A stretch of 64,000 bases of DNA from Nothopassalora personata (taxonomy: Eukaryota; Ascomycota; Dothideomycetes; Mycosphaerellales; Mycosphaerellaceae). The position numbers and the translations under genes are program-made. Under the pieces are notes generated by a model, which was not told the DNA's origin, ran no database searches, and saw only the letters and a list, made by a program, of their open reading frames with translations. Positions 1 to 10,480 of the stretch are shown one piece after another (within the stretch, counting starts at the first letter, position 1; the number at the start of each line of letters is the position of its first letter). The stretch spans positions 3,038,001 through 3,102,000 of the forward strand of contig CM066293.1 of NCBI GenBank assembly GCA_033816765.1. Direction: 5' to 3'.

Positions 1-94
1 AGCTCTGCTTCAACATCGGCTTCAAACATCCATCGTTGGTCAACCCTGAGGAGAGACCACCACGGTCCCATCACATCCCCGTTGCTCAATTCGC

Positions 95-1576
95 ATGGTA
101 ATAACTCCTCATCAAATCGGCATGGACATCCTTGAGCTCCCTAGCAGTCTCCGCGTCGTGTCCCTGAACTGCTGGGGCCTCAAGTTCATTTCCAAATTCA
201 GGCACGAACGACTTACGGAAATAGGCCGTCAGCTTGCCGCTGCTCAGCCCACGCCGGAGATTGTGGGTCTGCAAGAGTGTTGGACGCAGCAAGACTATCT
301 CAAGATTCGCGAGTTGACAAAAGACATTTTGCCCTATGGAAAGTTCTACTGGAGTGGCGTCTTCGGTGGCGGCCTTGCCATCTTGTCGAAATGGTCCATT
401 GAGGAAAGTTCCATGTATCGCTACCCACTCAATGGACGCCCTGCGGCGTTCTGGAGAGGGGACTGGTATGTGGGGAAAGGAGTCGCGTGTGCGAGGATCA
501 GGATTGGACGTGGTGTGAAGGAGGTTGTGGAAGTCTTTTGCACGCATTTACATGCGCCGTATGAGAGGGAGCCTAATGATAGCTATATCTGTCATCGCAC
601 CGCGCAGGCTTGGGAGATTGCGAAGTTGATGCGCCATGCGAGCGAGCGAGGACACATGGTGTTGGGTCTGGGAGATTTCAATATGTTGCCGATGAGTCTT
701 GCGCATCAATTGATTGAAGCGCATGCGCCGGTGAGGGATGTGTGGAGGATTCTGTATCCTGATAGTGCTTTGGGGAGTGCGGAGAACGAGGCCGAGAAGG
801 AGAGGGGAAGGCCGGTGCCGACGGTGAGGGAGAGCTTGGAGGAGCATGGGGCGACTTGTGATTCGAAGTTGAATACGTGGAGGTGGAGTAAACAGATGCA
901 GAAGAATTTGTTTAGGGGGATTGATTCGAAGGTTGATGAAGAGTCTGCGGATCAGAAGGCGAAGAGGTTGGATTACGTCTTTTTCGCTGACAACGCTGCA
1001 GCTACTGGGCATCAGTGGGAGGTTAAGAGCGTTGAGGTTGGAATGAAAATGCGGCATCCTGAGCTCAAGTGCTCCCTCAGCGACCACTTCTCGACAGAGA
1101 CCACCCTCATCCGCTCACCCGCTGCACGAGATCAGAAGAGCGAGGAAAGACCACCTGTCCGCCATCTCGCCCTTGCAACGTACCAGCTCATCCAAGCCAT
1201 GATCACGAAGTACGACAAGCGAGAGCGCGACCAACGACGACTGCAGATCGCACACTTTTGGGCTTCACTGGTCGTATCAATTGGTTGCCTGACAGCCGTC
1301 TGGTGGTCACCTCGCAACTACGTGTCATTCATTCTGATGTTCGTCAGCACTCTGGGTCTGAGCTCTGGAGTGCTGGATGGTTTAATGGGCTTCCTGTTCG
1401 TGAAGACAGAGCTGCGAGCGCTCAAAGAGTTCAAGTTCGATATCGACAATGCTGCCAATCAGGCTCAGGCGATTAAGGGAATCAAGGGCCCTAGTGATAG
1501 CCAAGTGACTGGCAAGCTCAGAGAGGCTGTGCGAAGTCGGGAGGATGAGCCGGATTATGAGGTGGTGAGGCCTTGA
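95..1576 (+). CDS. ISC1: Inositol phosphosphingolipid phospholipase C (Isc1 / neutral sphingomyelinase family)
   Basis: Single-exon protein of 493 residues, the usual length for fungal Isc1. The family hydrolyses the head group of inositol phosphosphingolipids to give ceramide, at ER and mitochondrial membranes. The N-terminal two thirds are an endonuclease/exonuclease/phosphatase fold: LNCWGLKF near residue 24, GLQECW with the metal-binding Glu near 58, a GDFN motif near 193, DYVFF near 293 and the catalytic SDHF near 330. Two hydrophobic segments (about residues 385-405 and 410-435) near the C-terminus match the membrane hairpin of the family. The ATG at 95 is the first in frame and gives a short leader before the catalytic domain. 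No intron is needed. The family call is firm; localisation is inferred from the family. Confidence 0.92.
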   Translation: MVITPHQIGMDILELPSSLRVVSLNCWGLKFISKFRHERLTEIGRQLAAAQPTPEIVGLQECWTQQDYLKIRELTKDILPYGKFYWSGVFGGGLAILSKWSIEESSMYRYPLNGRPAAFWRGDWYVGKGVACARIRIGRGVKEVVEVFCTHLHAPYEREPNDSYICHRTAQAWEIAKLMRHASERGHMVLGLGDFNMLPMSLAHQLIEAHAPVRDVWRILYPDSALGSAENEAEKERGRPVPTVRESLEEHGATCDSKLNTWRWSKQMQKNLFRGIDSKVDEESADQKAKRLDYVFFADNAAATGHQWEVKSVEVGMKMRHPELKCSLSDHFSTETTLIRSPAARDQKSEERPPVRHLALATYQLIQAMITKYDKRERDQRRLQIAHFWASLVVSIGCLTAVWWSPRNYVSFILMFVSTLGLSSGVLDGLMGFLFVKTELRALKEFKFDIDNAANQAQAIKGIKGPSDSQVTGKLREAVRSREDEPDYEVVRP

Positions 1577-2934
1577 GATCGGTTTCCGTGATGTATGGGT
1601 GGTTGACGTGCTCACGCGCAGAGACGAATGGCCACCACGTCCATACTCCCCGTGGATGTGCTGGCAAGCCGTGACGAACGACTATTTGTGGATCAGCACA
1701 AGTCAGTCCTGCCATCGATCATGCTGTCATACGCGGGAGCATTGGCAGCGATCACAAAGCTGGCAGAACGGCTGCCTCATGGCTGGAGACGCCGAGCTAC
1801 CTTCGTTCAGAAGCTGACTCTCATGGACGACGACAGTCTACGACACCGTCACCAGTCTATAACATCGAGTGCAACGCTACAGGCACTTGCTCAATAACTG
1901 GGGCCTCCCAACAGGTCCTTTCACTACGAACCACTTTCTCAAGCCACCATGCTTTTCATTCCGGCATGGATGAGCACCAAAGCGGTCGCGCCATGTATCG
2001 TCGAGGATTCACCACCCTCAGCCCGACCTCAGCTCGTGCTTCGGCCTTCGCAGCCTCAAAATCCACGGCGAACATGTTTCTTCGAATTAAGCAACAAATG
2101 TTGCGAGGCGGGAAAGTCCGCAATGCTGTGCTGCACGAGACTCCAAAACGGCCAGTGCTGCGGCAACCAAGAACCTGGATGGTGCGGCCCCATGTGGGGA
2201 GAAAGTATTAGATCCTTCGGGTGTCATTATGTTCTATGAAACGAACGAAGGCATGAACAGCTTCAGCTCTTGCCAACTGCGGACCTTATCGGGTGGATGC
2301 TGCTCGATGCCTGGGACTTGTGCGGGAGACGGCGAGCTTGAGAAGTGCAGCACTCGCTATCATCCCTACGCTTGCGGCGACGTAGAACTCTGTGCAGCAT
2401 TCGCCGGGGCTTCTTTTCGCCCTTGTAGCGCCACAGAGGCCGTAAATCTGTGGACTGCAACATATTGTGTTAGAGACGTAGATGGCTTCTGCCGTTTCCG
2501 CGGTGATCTATAGCGAGGAGGATGGGGCAAGGCCGTGAGCTTGGGGGTGATTGAGGGTCATGGCTGAAGGTGAGCTGGTTAGCGGGAGCGGGAATATCTG
2601 CTGTGCGCGCGCTGTTGAGGAGTCTACAGTACAGTAGTGGCATCTTGGTGAGAGTTTGTCCAGAGCTTCGATGATGTCGTTGATCTCAGTAAGAGGGTTG
2701 AATGGGACTGCGGACTGCATGACTCTCATGTCGGTGATGATGTCCATGATGTTGTTCAAATCGTCCATAGTGATTGTCTTCAGCTGTAGCCGCTCATGTT
2801 GTTCTGTTCTACTACTACTACAACTAGTTCTAGCCCGTCTGCTGACTAAATCTTGCATTTACCTTCGGTCTTCTTGTCTCGGGGTTCAATGTGACCACGT
2901 CTTTTCCTCCGACCGTGGCCAAGATGCGACATCG
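1577..2934. other. Intergenic stretch with cysteine-rich open frames, no confident gene
   Basis: About 1.36 kb between ISC1 and the AlkB-like gene. Two neighbouring plus-strand frames at 1949-2239 and 2229-2513 are each rich in cysteine (ten Cys each, including several CC pairs) but lie in different frames and have no signal peptide. I see no splice pair that joins them cleanly. They may be remains of a small cysteine-rich protein gene or chance frames. The rest, including the region just before 2935, shows no domain or RNA gene that I recognise. Confidence 0.35.
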
Positions 2935-4350
2935 ATGCGTCCTGGATACACCACCGATGGCGAGGCGACGATGGAAACGTTCCTACAGAACAAGCCCAAG
3001 CGGCTGAAGGCCACACCAGAGGCGCAACAAGTGGTAGAACTAAGGGCCGCCGCCGACGAGGACAATGCAGAGGATACGGATTTCAAGCTGGCGGTGCTGG
3101 CATCACTGCATCCTGACGTGAGTCAAGATGTGCTTCTTGACTGTCTCTTGAACAACGGCGGGAGCGTCGACAAGGCGTCTGAGGCACTGCGCGATGTGTT
3201 CGGCGACAAGATGGAGCGAAAGAGGAAAGGGCCTGCCACGATAGGATACCAATCTTCGATCAACGCATTCGCCATCAAGGCAACAGCTTCGAAGGATTCG
3301 TCGACTCGAGAGCCGCGCAAGCTGGCAACGAAGAAGGGCAAGACATTGCACCTTTACTCGCCCGAGGACATCGAGACGCACACGCCGTGCTCCATCACCC
3401 ACAACTTCCTGCCCACCGAGCTGGCAGACTCGTTACTGAAAGAGCTACTGGACGAGGTACCGTCATTTGAACGAGGCACCTTCCAGCTATTCGAGCGCAC
3501 AGTACAAAGTCCGCATACTTGGAAGTTTTATGTAGACACCCTGGAAGAGCTGAAGCAGCAGCAGACAGAGTACACATACGATGGCGCCGTCTACGAGTCG
3601 CAACTGTCACAGACCACGCCTGTGATGCTCGAGGTGTCCAGCATCGTGAAGGAAAGTGTCAACAAGCAGGTGGAGAGGAGAATGCGAGACTTCCAGCCCA
3701 ACGGCGAAAGGCTCAAGTTCCAGTCGCCGGACACATGGGAGCCAAATGCCAGTTTTGTAAACTGCTACGATGGTGGCAAGGAGAATGTCGGCTATCATTC
3801 GGACCAGCTGACATATCTCGGACCACGCGCCATTATAGGCAGCCTGTCACTGGGCGTTGGCCGCGAGTTCAGAGTGCGCCGCATCGTCCCCCCAGACGCA
3901 GCACAAGCGGACGAGCAAGGTCAGATTGCCATCCATCTACCTCACAATTCGCTTCTGGTCATGCATGCAGAGATGCAAGAAGAATGGAAACACTCCATCG
4001 CCCCCGCTCAAGCCATCGATCCACATCCACTGGCGAAGAACAAGCGGCTGAACATCACGTATCGTTGTTACAAGGACTATCTACATCCCAAGTACACGCC
4101 CAAGTGTCCATGTGGCGTTTCTTGCGTGCTGCGATGCGTGCAGAAACGGAAGGCTACCAGAGGAAGATACATGTGGATGTGCTATGCCAACTACACGCCT
4201 GGCAAGAAGGGTTGCACGTATTTCGTATGGGCCGACTTCGACCAAGATGGGAGACCACCTTGGGCGGAAGGGTACAGAGGCAATGCGAACGTGCCTGTTC
4301 TCGGAGAAGAGGCGCTTGACGAGGAACAAATCTCATTGACTGGTATGTGA
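2935..4350 (+). CDS. CUE - AlkB-like 2OG-Fe(II) dioxygenase - GRF zinc finger protein (ALKBH2/3-like)
   Basis: Protein of 471 residues with three modules. After METFL near residue 13 comes a CUE-like ubiquitin-binding helix bundle (about 45-85, LASLHPD and LLNNGG). The central AlkB domain (about 150-375) carries the iron ligands HSD at 288-290 and a C-terminal RLNITYR with the oxoglutarate-binding Arg. The C-terminus (about 390-445) is a GRF zinc finger starting CPCG at 391, with the Cys ligands and the FVWAD ending typical of this finger. AlkB enzymes oxidatively remove alkyl groups from DNA or RNA bases; GRF fingers bind single-stranded nucleic acid. The frame is open upstream to 2656, but that part is low-complexity and Met/Ser/Leu-rich, so I start at ATG 2935; ATG 2971 is a close alternative. 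Single exon. Confidence 0.86.
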   Translation: MRPGYTTDGEATMETFLQNKPKRLKATPEAQQVVELRAAADEDNAEDTDFKLAVLASLHPDVSQDVLLDCLLNNGGSVDKASEALRDVFGDKMERKRKGPATIGYQSSINAFAIKATASKDSSTREPRKLATKKGKTLHLYSPEDIETHTPCSITHNFLPTELADSLLKELLDEVPSFERGTFQLFERTVQSPHTWKFYVDTLEELKQQQTEYTYDGAVYESQLSQTTPVMLEVSSIVKESVNKQVERRMRDFQPNGERLKFQSPDTWEPNASFVNCYDGGKENVGYHSDQLTYLGPRAIIGSLSLGVGREFRVRRIVPPDAAQADEQGQIAIHLPHNSLLVMHAEMQEEWKHSIAPAQAIDPHPLAKNKRLNITYRCYKDYLHPKYTPKCPCGVSCVLRCVQKRKATRGRYMWMCYANYTPGKKGCTYFVWADFDQDGRPPWAEGYRGNANVPVLGEEALDEEQISLTGM

Positions 4351-4772
4351 GCCGGACTGATAGCGATCCCTTCGGTGCTCTGCAACGAAATATGCGATGA
4401 TTCTGCACAGCCTGACAGTGCACCCGATTTGACAACATTGCTATCGCTTCATCGAGGCGTCAATTGGTAGGTGAGGTCGTGTATGCCCGGGTGAACGCTG
4501 CAGCCTCGATTTGCGCCCACTACCTCGACCTTCCGGTTTACTGCTCCGTATGCCGAAGCCGCATGATATCCATTATGATTCATGCGAGCAGTCTCTCTCG
4601 TGCATGTTCCCGCAAGGAGCAGCCATGTCGCGGGAGCTCCACCCTTCGAAGTCTGGACCTCGGCATCGCTCCAACCACATTGCATTGCTCACGCCTCAAC
4701 ATCCATGGATGCTTACCATCACATTTGTGTACTGGCCATCGTTGCCCAAGATTCTTCGGTATCAACATAAAG

Positions 4773-6542
4773 ATGGGCAATCAAGATGACAAGTCCTCCC
4801 CCAAGCCTTCAAAATCTAACAACAAAGCCGCAGCTCGAGCTGAGCAAGTCTCGGGCCACCTCAAGGACGATACAGATCAAAAGCCCAACACTGGACGTCG
4901 CAGGAGAAAAGACAAGAAGGACGAGTTGCCAGCAGACTACTCCGATATCCTAGGTCAACTCGCGAAACTTCGTCAAATCTCCAACACACCGGACACTTCT
5001 CGCCGTGGTTACGTTCGCCAAAAACAAGACGGCAAGCTATGGGTACGCGAACGTCTCGACAAGCTTCTTGATGCTGGTAGTCTCAAGGAGATCGGCTCTG
5101 CCACCGGCCACGTCAAATGGAAGCACTTAGGCGGCGAGCGCGAGGAGCCTGAATCATATCTCCCTCACAACAACGTCCAAGCCTTCGGGAAATTGAATGG
5201 AAGACAAGTCGTTCTTACTGCTGACGACTTCACAATCCGAGCTGGTCATCAGGACGGCCACCTTATGGCGAAGACGTTGTTTACAGAGAAGATGAGCATA
5301 CAGCTCAAGTTACCCATGATCAAGCTCACAGATGGAAGTTCAGGTGGTGGGTCTGTAACCTCGATTGCCGCCACAGGTTTCTCCTATGTCCCTCCGATGC
5401 AAGGTTTCGACATAGTCTGCAAGCAGCTGAACATGGGAATCCCTAATCTCGGCGCCGTTGTAGGGCCTGCGATCGGACTTGGAGCAGCGAGAGTCGTGAG
5501 TTGTCACTTCAGCGTGATGGCGGCCAACGTCGGGGCGCTGTTCAATGCTGGCCCGAATGTGGTGAAGAATGCTACATTCGAGGAAGGATTGAGTTTCACA
5601 GACTTGGGAGGTCCGGCAATGCATTGTACGAATGGGACCATCGACAACATGGCAGCGACCGAGGAGGAGTGCTTCGAGCAGATCAGAACGGTGCTGGGAT
5701 ACTTGCCAAACTGTGGAACGCAAGTGCCACCTGTGGTGCAGTGCGAAGATCCCACCGATCGCGAGGATATCGAGCTACGAACCATAATCCCCCGCAAACG
5801 AGAGCGAATGTACAACCCTCGCAAAGTGATCACCGGCGTCGTCGACAAAGGCTCCTGGTTCGAAATCGGCGCCCTCTGGGGCCGCACAACGATCATAGGC
5901 CTCGCGCGTCTTGGCGGCCGCCCAGTGGGAATCCTCTCCAATAACGCCGAAGTCCTCTCAGGCGCCATCGACGCCGCAGGCGCCCAAAAACTCACCCGGC
6001 ACCTAAAATTCTGCGACGTCTTCAACCTCCCCGTCCTCCAATTCGTCGATGCTCCAGGCTACGCCGTCGGCACAATCGCCGAACGCACCGCCACAATGCG
6101 CTGGGGCGTCGAGCTGACGAAAGCATACTACACCACTACCGTCCCCATCTTCACCGTCATAATCCGAAAATGCTACGGCGTCGCAGGCGGCGTGATGGTC
6201 GACTGTCGCGAACCTCATACACGTGTTGCATGGCCCAGCGGTGAGTGGGGAAGTTTGCCGCTGGACGGGGGAATCGAGGTGGCGCATAGTCATGAGTTGA
6301 GGCAAATCGAGAAGGAGAGCGGCGAGGAGGCGAGAAAGGAGAGGTACAGGGAGTTGGATGAGATGTATAGACGGTTGATGAATCCTGTCAGGACGGCGAA
6401 TCATTTTAGTATCGAGGAGATTATTGATCCGGCTAAGACGAGGGGGTTGGTGAGTGAGTGGTGTAGGTTGGTGTATGAGGGGGATTTGCCGGAGAGGTGT
6501 GTGCATAGGATGAGTGGGAGGTTGCAGCCTTTGTATGCATGA
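4773..6542 (+). CDS. Acyl-CoA carboxylase beta (carboxyltransferase) subunit, propionyl/methylcrotonyl type
   Basis: Protein of 589 residues with both carboxyltransferase halves. The N-half has the acyl-CoA pocket region (TDGSSGGGS, AAVGP-type glycine-rich turns, GPAIGLGAARV). The C-half has GILSNNAEVLSGAID and FVDAPGYAVG. The family transfers carboxyl from biotin to acyl-CoA with a separate biotin-carboxylase subunit, which is not encoded in this window. The open frame runs back to 4464, but that part looks non-coding; ATG 4773 starts a lysine-rich, polar leader (MGNQDDKSSPKPSK) that does not look like a mitochondrial presequence, which is odd for PCC or MCC beta. It may be a cytosolic or peroxisomal paralogue. 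Substrate cannot be told from sequence alone. Codon use shifts near 5900-6230 to C-rich and afterwards to G-rich, without breaking the frame. Confidence 0.88.
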   Translation: MGNQDDKSSPKPSKSNNKAAARAEQVSGHLKDDTDQKPNTGRRRRKDKKDELPADYSDILGQLAKLRQISNTPDTSRRGYVRQKQDGKLWVRERLDKLLDAGSLKEIGSATGHVKWKHLGGEREEPESYLPHNNVQAFGKLNGRQVVLTADDFTIRAGHQDGHLMAKTLFTEKMSIQLKLPMIKLTDGSSGGGSVTSIAATGFSYVPPMQGFDIVCKQLNMGIPNLGAVVGPAIGLGAARVVSCHFSVMAANVGALFNAGPNVVKNATFEEGLSFTDLGGPAMHCTNGTIDNMAATEEECFEQIRTVLGYLPNCGTQVPPVVQCEDPTDREDIELRTIIPRKRERMYNPRKVITGVVDKGSWFEIGALWGRTTIIGLARLGGRPVGILSNNAEVLSGAIDAAGAQKLTRHLKFCDVFNLPVLQFVDAPGYAVGTIAERTATMRWGVELTKAYYTTTVPIFTVIIRKCYGVAGGVMVDCREPHTRVAWPSGEWGSLPLDGGIEVAHSHELRQIEKESGEEARKERYRELDEMYRRLMNPVRTANHFSIEEIIDPAKTRGLVSEWCRLVYEGDLPERCVHRMSGRLQPLYA

Positions 6543-7037
6543 TCTATTGGGGATTTTGAAGAACGAGAGATGATGCTGGCTTTGAAAGTCCAAATCTCTA
6601 GAGTAGGTGTAACGCCACTACCTTGAGAGAGGAGGATAATGGGTGAAGAGGAACTACATATACCGACTTCTTTCCTGTCATTGACATGTGCACCTCTCCT
6701 GTGAAAGCATGTGCATGAGAAGTGCTGCTGACTCGGCTGAGTCGTGCACGGCACTAGCGCAGATTTGTTCCATGCAGGAGTGAATCCTCCTCCTCGCCTG
6801 TCGAACGCCCAGCCAGCCACCATCTGCTAGGACAGTGCGTCTAGACCTAAATTTCACCGAGGCGCCACCAAGATGCATTGTTCATCTTTTCGAGATGGAA
6901 TTGAAACTGTTTTTCCCCCTCATCATCTGCGATGTCATCAGCAATGCTCCTGTGGCCATGAAGTCGTGGACTGAGACCTGAACGCGAAGGAAACGCGAAC
7001 CGATCATCGCCTTAAAAACACTTCGCGATTCGCCACA

Positions 7038-8624
7038 ATGCAGTTCGCACCTCTCACCTGGTCCCAGAAATTCCTCCACCTCTTCCATGGCTGGCCACCA
7101 GGAGAGCTGGACGGGTTGGGAGAAACAGCATGGCTGAATGGCGTGCGGGGCCTGGCAGCATTCCTTGTAGTCATGAACCACTACGACCTGGAATGGCTGT
7201 CCATGTTCGCATACGCTCCCTTTGGCGCAAGAGTCCTGAAAGACAAGAACATCGATGGGATCTGGTACTATAAAGAGGGCGATAGACTGTGGGAACCATA
7301 TCGATTGCCCTTCTTCCGCATCATCGCATGCTCTGGGAGTGCCGAGGTTGCCATCTTCTTCGTGCTGTCGGGGTTTGTGCTGTCTTGGAGTGCACTGGGA
7401 ACCATTCGTACTGGTACCCACGAGAAGCTGTTTCGATCGTTGTCGTCTTCCCTGATACGAAGATGGTTCCGGCTGTATCTGCCTTGCTTCATCGTGAGCA
7501 TCTTCTACCTCGTCAACACGATCTATCACGAGTGGCATGGCTGGGTGGGACTTTTCGAGGAGCTGTGGAAGTTCATCCAAGTGAATCGGGCCTGGTCCAA
7601 TCCACTTCGGCCTACACCAGTCATCACCCTGTTCGCTGTCAACACGTATAATTACGTTACCTGGACTATTCCGTTCGAGTTCTCGGGATCCATATTCGTG
7701 TTCACACTCCTACTTGCCATTGGCAGGACGCAAGCGTTCCACCGGAGGATGTTGTGCGTCATCCCTACGACGATGTATGCCGGCTATCAGAACTACTGGG
7801 GTCTGTGGCTGTTTGGGATGGGACTTGCTCTTGCAGACTATGTTCGCTGGCGAGGCGGGTTCAACAAGCTCTCCCAGAACACAGGACCGATCGCTCGTGG
7901 TGTCTGGGTATTGGTCCTCATCGTGAGCCTCCTACTGATGGGCTATGTAGACGATGACGAAACTTTCACGAGGCCCGGTTATGCCTGGTTGAATCACATC
8001 CCATTACCCCCTGGCTATCGCGGCCTGGGTAGCGTCGGTGAAGGACGAGTCTGGTTTGCATTTGGAGGGTTGTTCTTCGTCACTAGTGCATGTCACTTGA
8101 CCTATGTCAGAAGGTTCCACGAGACCAAGTTGATCCAACATCTGGGCAGGATCAGCTTCATGCTATATCTCATCCATATTCTGATCAACGGCGTGATCTC
8201 TCAGCCTCTACGTTTCGCATTGTACACCGCGCTCTGCAAGCGGGAAGAACGAGAGGAGTTTGGCAGTGTCTTCGTATCTGGGCCTCTTACGAACATTGCA
8301 GTATATTTGATGGTGTGGCTGGTCAGTGTGCCAATTGCCATGAGCTGTGCCCACTTCCTTGAACTCTATGTCGACAAGCCCTGCAACAGTGTTGGAAAAT
8401 GGATAGATGACAAGTTTGTCAACGGCTTTGACAGAGTCAAATTGCAGCAAGGTCAAGAGGAGGAAGGGCTGCTACCTGCTATACGCCTCGATCGGATTGC
8501 ACCTGCTGAAGCAGAGGCCTCGCTTGAGGCGGCAGAGCCTCTTTTATCACCTAAAGTCAGCATAGAAAGTGCGTCCAGGAGCAGCAGCATAGATCGCGGC
8601 ACGGAGGTGACAGGTAAAGGATGA
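7038..8624 (+). CDS. Acyltransferase 3 family integral membrane protein
   Basis: Single-exon protein of 528 residues with about ten hydrophobic segments. The N-terminal GVRGLAAFLVVMNHYD motif (about residues 35-50) carries the conserved His of the acyltransferase-3 family. FFVLSGFVLSW (about 107-117) and RRWFRLYLPC (about 139-148) are the other typical family blocks. These enzymes move acyl groups onto sugars, lipids or secondary products at a membrane; fungal members of this size are mostly uncharacterised. The C-terminal 70 residues are polar and Ser/Glu-rich and probably cytosolic. The start ATG 7038 sits in a good context (CACAATGC) just before the first conserved block. Confidence 0.87.
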   Translation: MQFAPLTWSQKFLHLFHGWPPGELDGLGETAWLNGVRGLAAFLVVMNHYDLEWLSMFAYAPFGARVLKDKNIDGIWYYKEGDRLWEPYRLPFFRIIACSGSAEVAIFFVLSGFVLSWSALGTIRTGTHEKLFRSLSSSLIRRWFRLYLPCFIVSIFYLVNTIYHEWHGWVGLFEELWKFIQVNRAWSNPLRPTPVITLFAVNTYNYVTWTIPFEFSGSIFVFTLLLAIGRTQAFHRRMLCVIPTTMYAGYQNYWGLWLFGMGLALADYVRWRGGFNKLSQNTGPIARGVWVLVLIVSLLLMGYVDDDETFTRPGYAWLNHIPLPPGYRGLGSVGEGRVWFAFGGLFFVTSACHLTYVRRFHETKLIQHLGRISFMLYLIHILINGVISQPLRFALYTALCKREEREEFGSVFVSGPLTNIAVYLMVWLVSVPIAMSCAHFLELYVDKPCNSVGKWIDDKFVNGFDRVKLQQGQEEEGLLPAIRLDRIAPAEAEASLEAAEPLLSPKVSIESASRSSSIDRGTEVTGKG

Positions 8625-9131
8625 GAGGCATACTCCTTTACGGTCTGGCTGCTGCCATTCCACGACCGACGTGAAGACACCATTCGGAAACATCAGGGTA
8701 CAAGTCCGAGGGAGCCCGGTCCGTGGATGAGTCGATGAAGAGGCCGCTGTGCCATCTGCAGTCACGTTGAAGAGTGTCCACTCGAAGAAGTCCTGCCCAA
8801 GAGCCTTACAATCACGACCCACACAATTATGTTGGATCGATGTTGTTTAGTGGAGCTCTTGCGCATGGCGCACGTACGGCACTTATACCTTTGTCCCCTG
8901 AATCGCCGCGTCAGCATGGTTTCGGTGAAATGACATTGGAACGTGGACGGGCAGTACTCGAGTTCAGAAAGAATCACGCTCCTAAATTGATCGACTCGAG
9001 GCCACGACTTCGGCCTGCAGCTGTGCCTTATATACAGTCATCTGCCACCTCAGGGCGCATATCACGCATCCGGTCACACTACCCACGGCATCTTACGCTC
9101 CGCTCCCGTGCTCGCCGCCACTCCGCCCCGC

Positions 9132-10480
9132 TCAACCCTTATGCACCACCAACCACACCGGCGGCCGTCCCTCACTACCCCTCGTCTGATCCCAGCCCAT
9201 ACTCTCCAATGTCCCCTTCGCCTTGTCGTCGTCGTAGGCGATGGTCGTGCCCTAGAAGTATTATCAGGATCGGTCAGCACACACCTCTGCTCCCCCCCAT
9301 CTCAGCCCTTCAAATCCGCCACGGCAGAGAGTGTATTGTCAAAAGGAAGGAGGGCAACGCGAAAAAGCAACTCACCTTCTTCCACCCCCCACTTCCCCCT
9401 TCCACAACTTCCGTAACCGCCCACCCTTTACTCCGTTCTTTCGGATCGTCTCCACTCCGGACCCTCTCGATAATGTTCCCGACGAACAGGTGCGTGGGAG
9501 TCTTGAAGATTTTGAATTGATGGGTTTGCTTGGCGTATTTGGGATCGGAGGACCAGATGCGGGAGGTTTTGTTGAAGATGTGGAGCATGGTGTGTGAGGT
9601 CTTGGAGGGGAAGAGGTAATTTACTCCTGGACGGATTGTTGGGCAGGCGTAGGAGTTGGTCGAGTGGGCTGCGGACTTTTCGCTCTTCGCTTTCGCAGCT
9701 TTGACGACTTCGCTCGCAGTCTTATCGACCTTGATGACCCCCCCCAACTTTGCATTCGCGGCCTCAGCGGCCTTCTTCGCGTCTTTGCGGAGTTTGTTCC
9801 ATTCCAGAAACGCCTGGAACTCACTGCCGAAATCCGCCGACTGCACACTCTTCGCTTTCGCACCGGCCGCCGGCGGCGCCGCGGCTTCCACCAACATTTT
9901 CGTCTTAAGACTCTTCTCCGGGTTAACTTTCTTCGTCCCATCAGTAGCGTTGCAGAATTTCTGCCACTCCTCGATGGTAACGATCCTATCACCACCCGGA
10001 GAGCTCTCGCCGCATTTGACGCTCTTCAGCTTCGCGACTGTCGGGTGGAGGGAGACGTAGTGGACTCCTGTTGTGAGAGGTGCGACTTTCTCCTCGGTGG
10101 GTGGGGACTTCTTCGTGCTGGATGGGACTGGTGGCTTGGGTGGAGCGGTGCTTGGAGCCTTTGCGGGATTTGCGGGTGGAGCGGCGAGGACGGGGCCGTA
10201 GGGGTTGCCTGGGAAAGGTGGAGCAGCCCAGGCGCCTGGCATGGGAGCGCCATATATTGGCATGAAGGGGTAGGGGGCCATGGTGAAGATTGGGTTTGGG
10301 GTCGAGCCTGTGGGTGAATTTGGGTCAGTGGATGCACAGATTTGTTAGAAAGGGTCAGTGAGCGCGCGAACTGGCCCGACGGGAATGCGAAGTGCGCAAC
10401 ATGGCAAGGAGGGTGATGTACTTACCTTTGACGGGAATATATCCCTTTCCTACGCGCCACTGGCAGGGAGCAAAGTTCAT
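9132..10480 (-). CDS. Conserved-looking hypothetical protein, three exons
   Basis: I reconstruct 368 residues from exons 10480-10426, 10307-9376 and 9251-9132. The first intron (118 nt) is GTAAGT...CACAG; the second (124 nt) is GTGAGT...TTCTAG with TGCTGAC as branch site. Exon 1 adds MNFAPCQWRVGKGY in front of a proline-rich stretch, which supports this start over the internal ATG at 10281. The middle is Lys/Ala-rich. The C-terminal 120 residues (from YACPTIRPGVNYLF on) look globular. Exon 3 continues the globular part to PVWLVVHKG and a stop. I do not recognise a domain and assign no function. The exon model is well supported by phase; the role is unknown. Confidence 0.78.

Noticed and set aside
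2656..2934. N-terminal extension of the AlkB-like protein
   Set aside because: Low-complexity Met/Ser/Leu-rich sequence without domain character; probably 5' leader.
4464..4772. N-terminal extension of the carboxyltransferase
   Set aside because: Composition is unlike the rest; ATG 4773 fits the family start better.
8774..9520. Plus-strand 248-codon frame
   Set aside because: Runs antisense over the 3' exons of the spliced minus-strand gene and is Pro/Ser/Arg-rich without domains.
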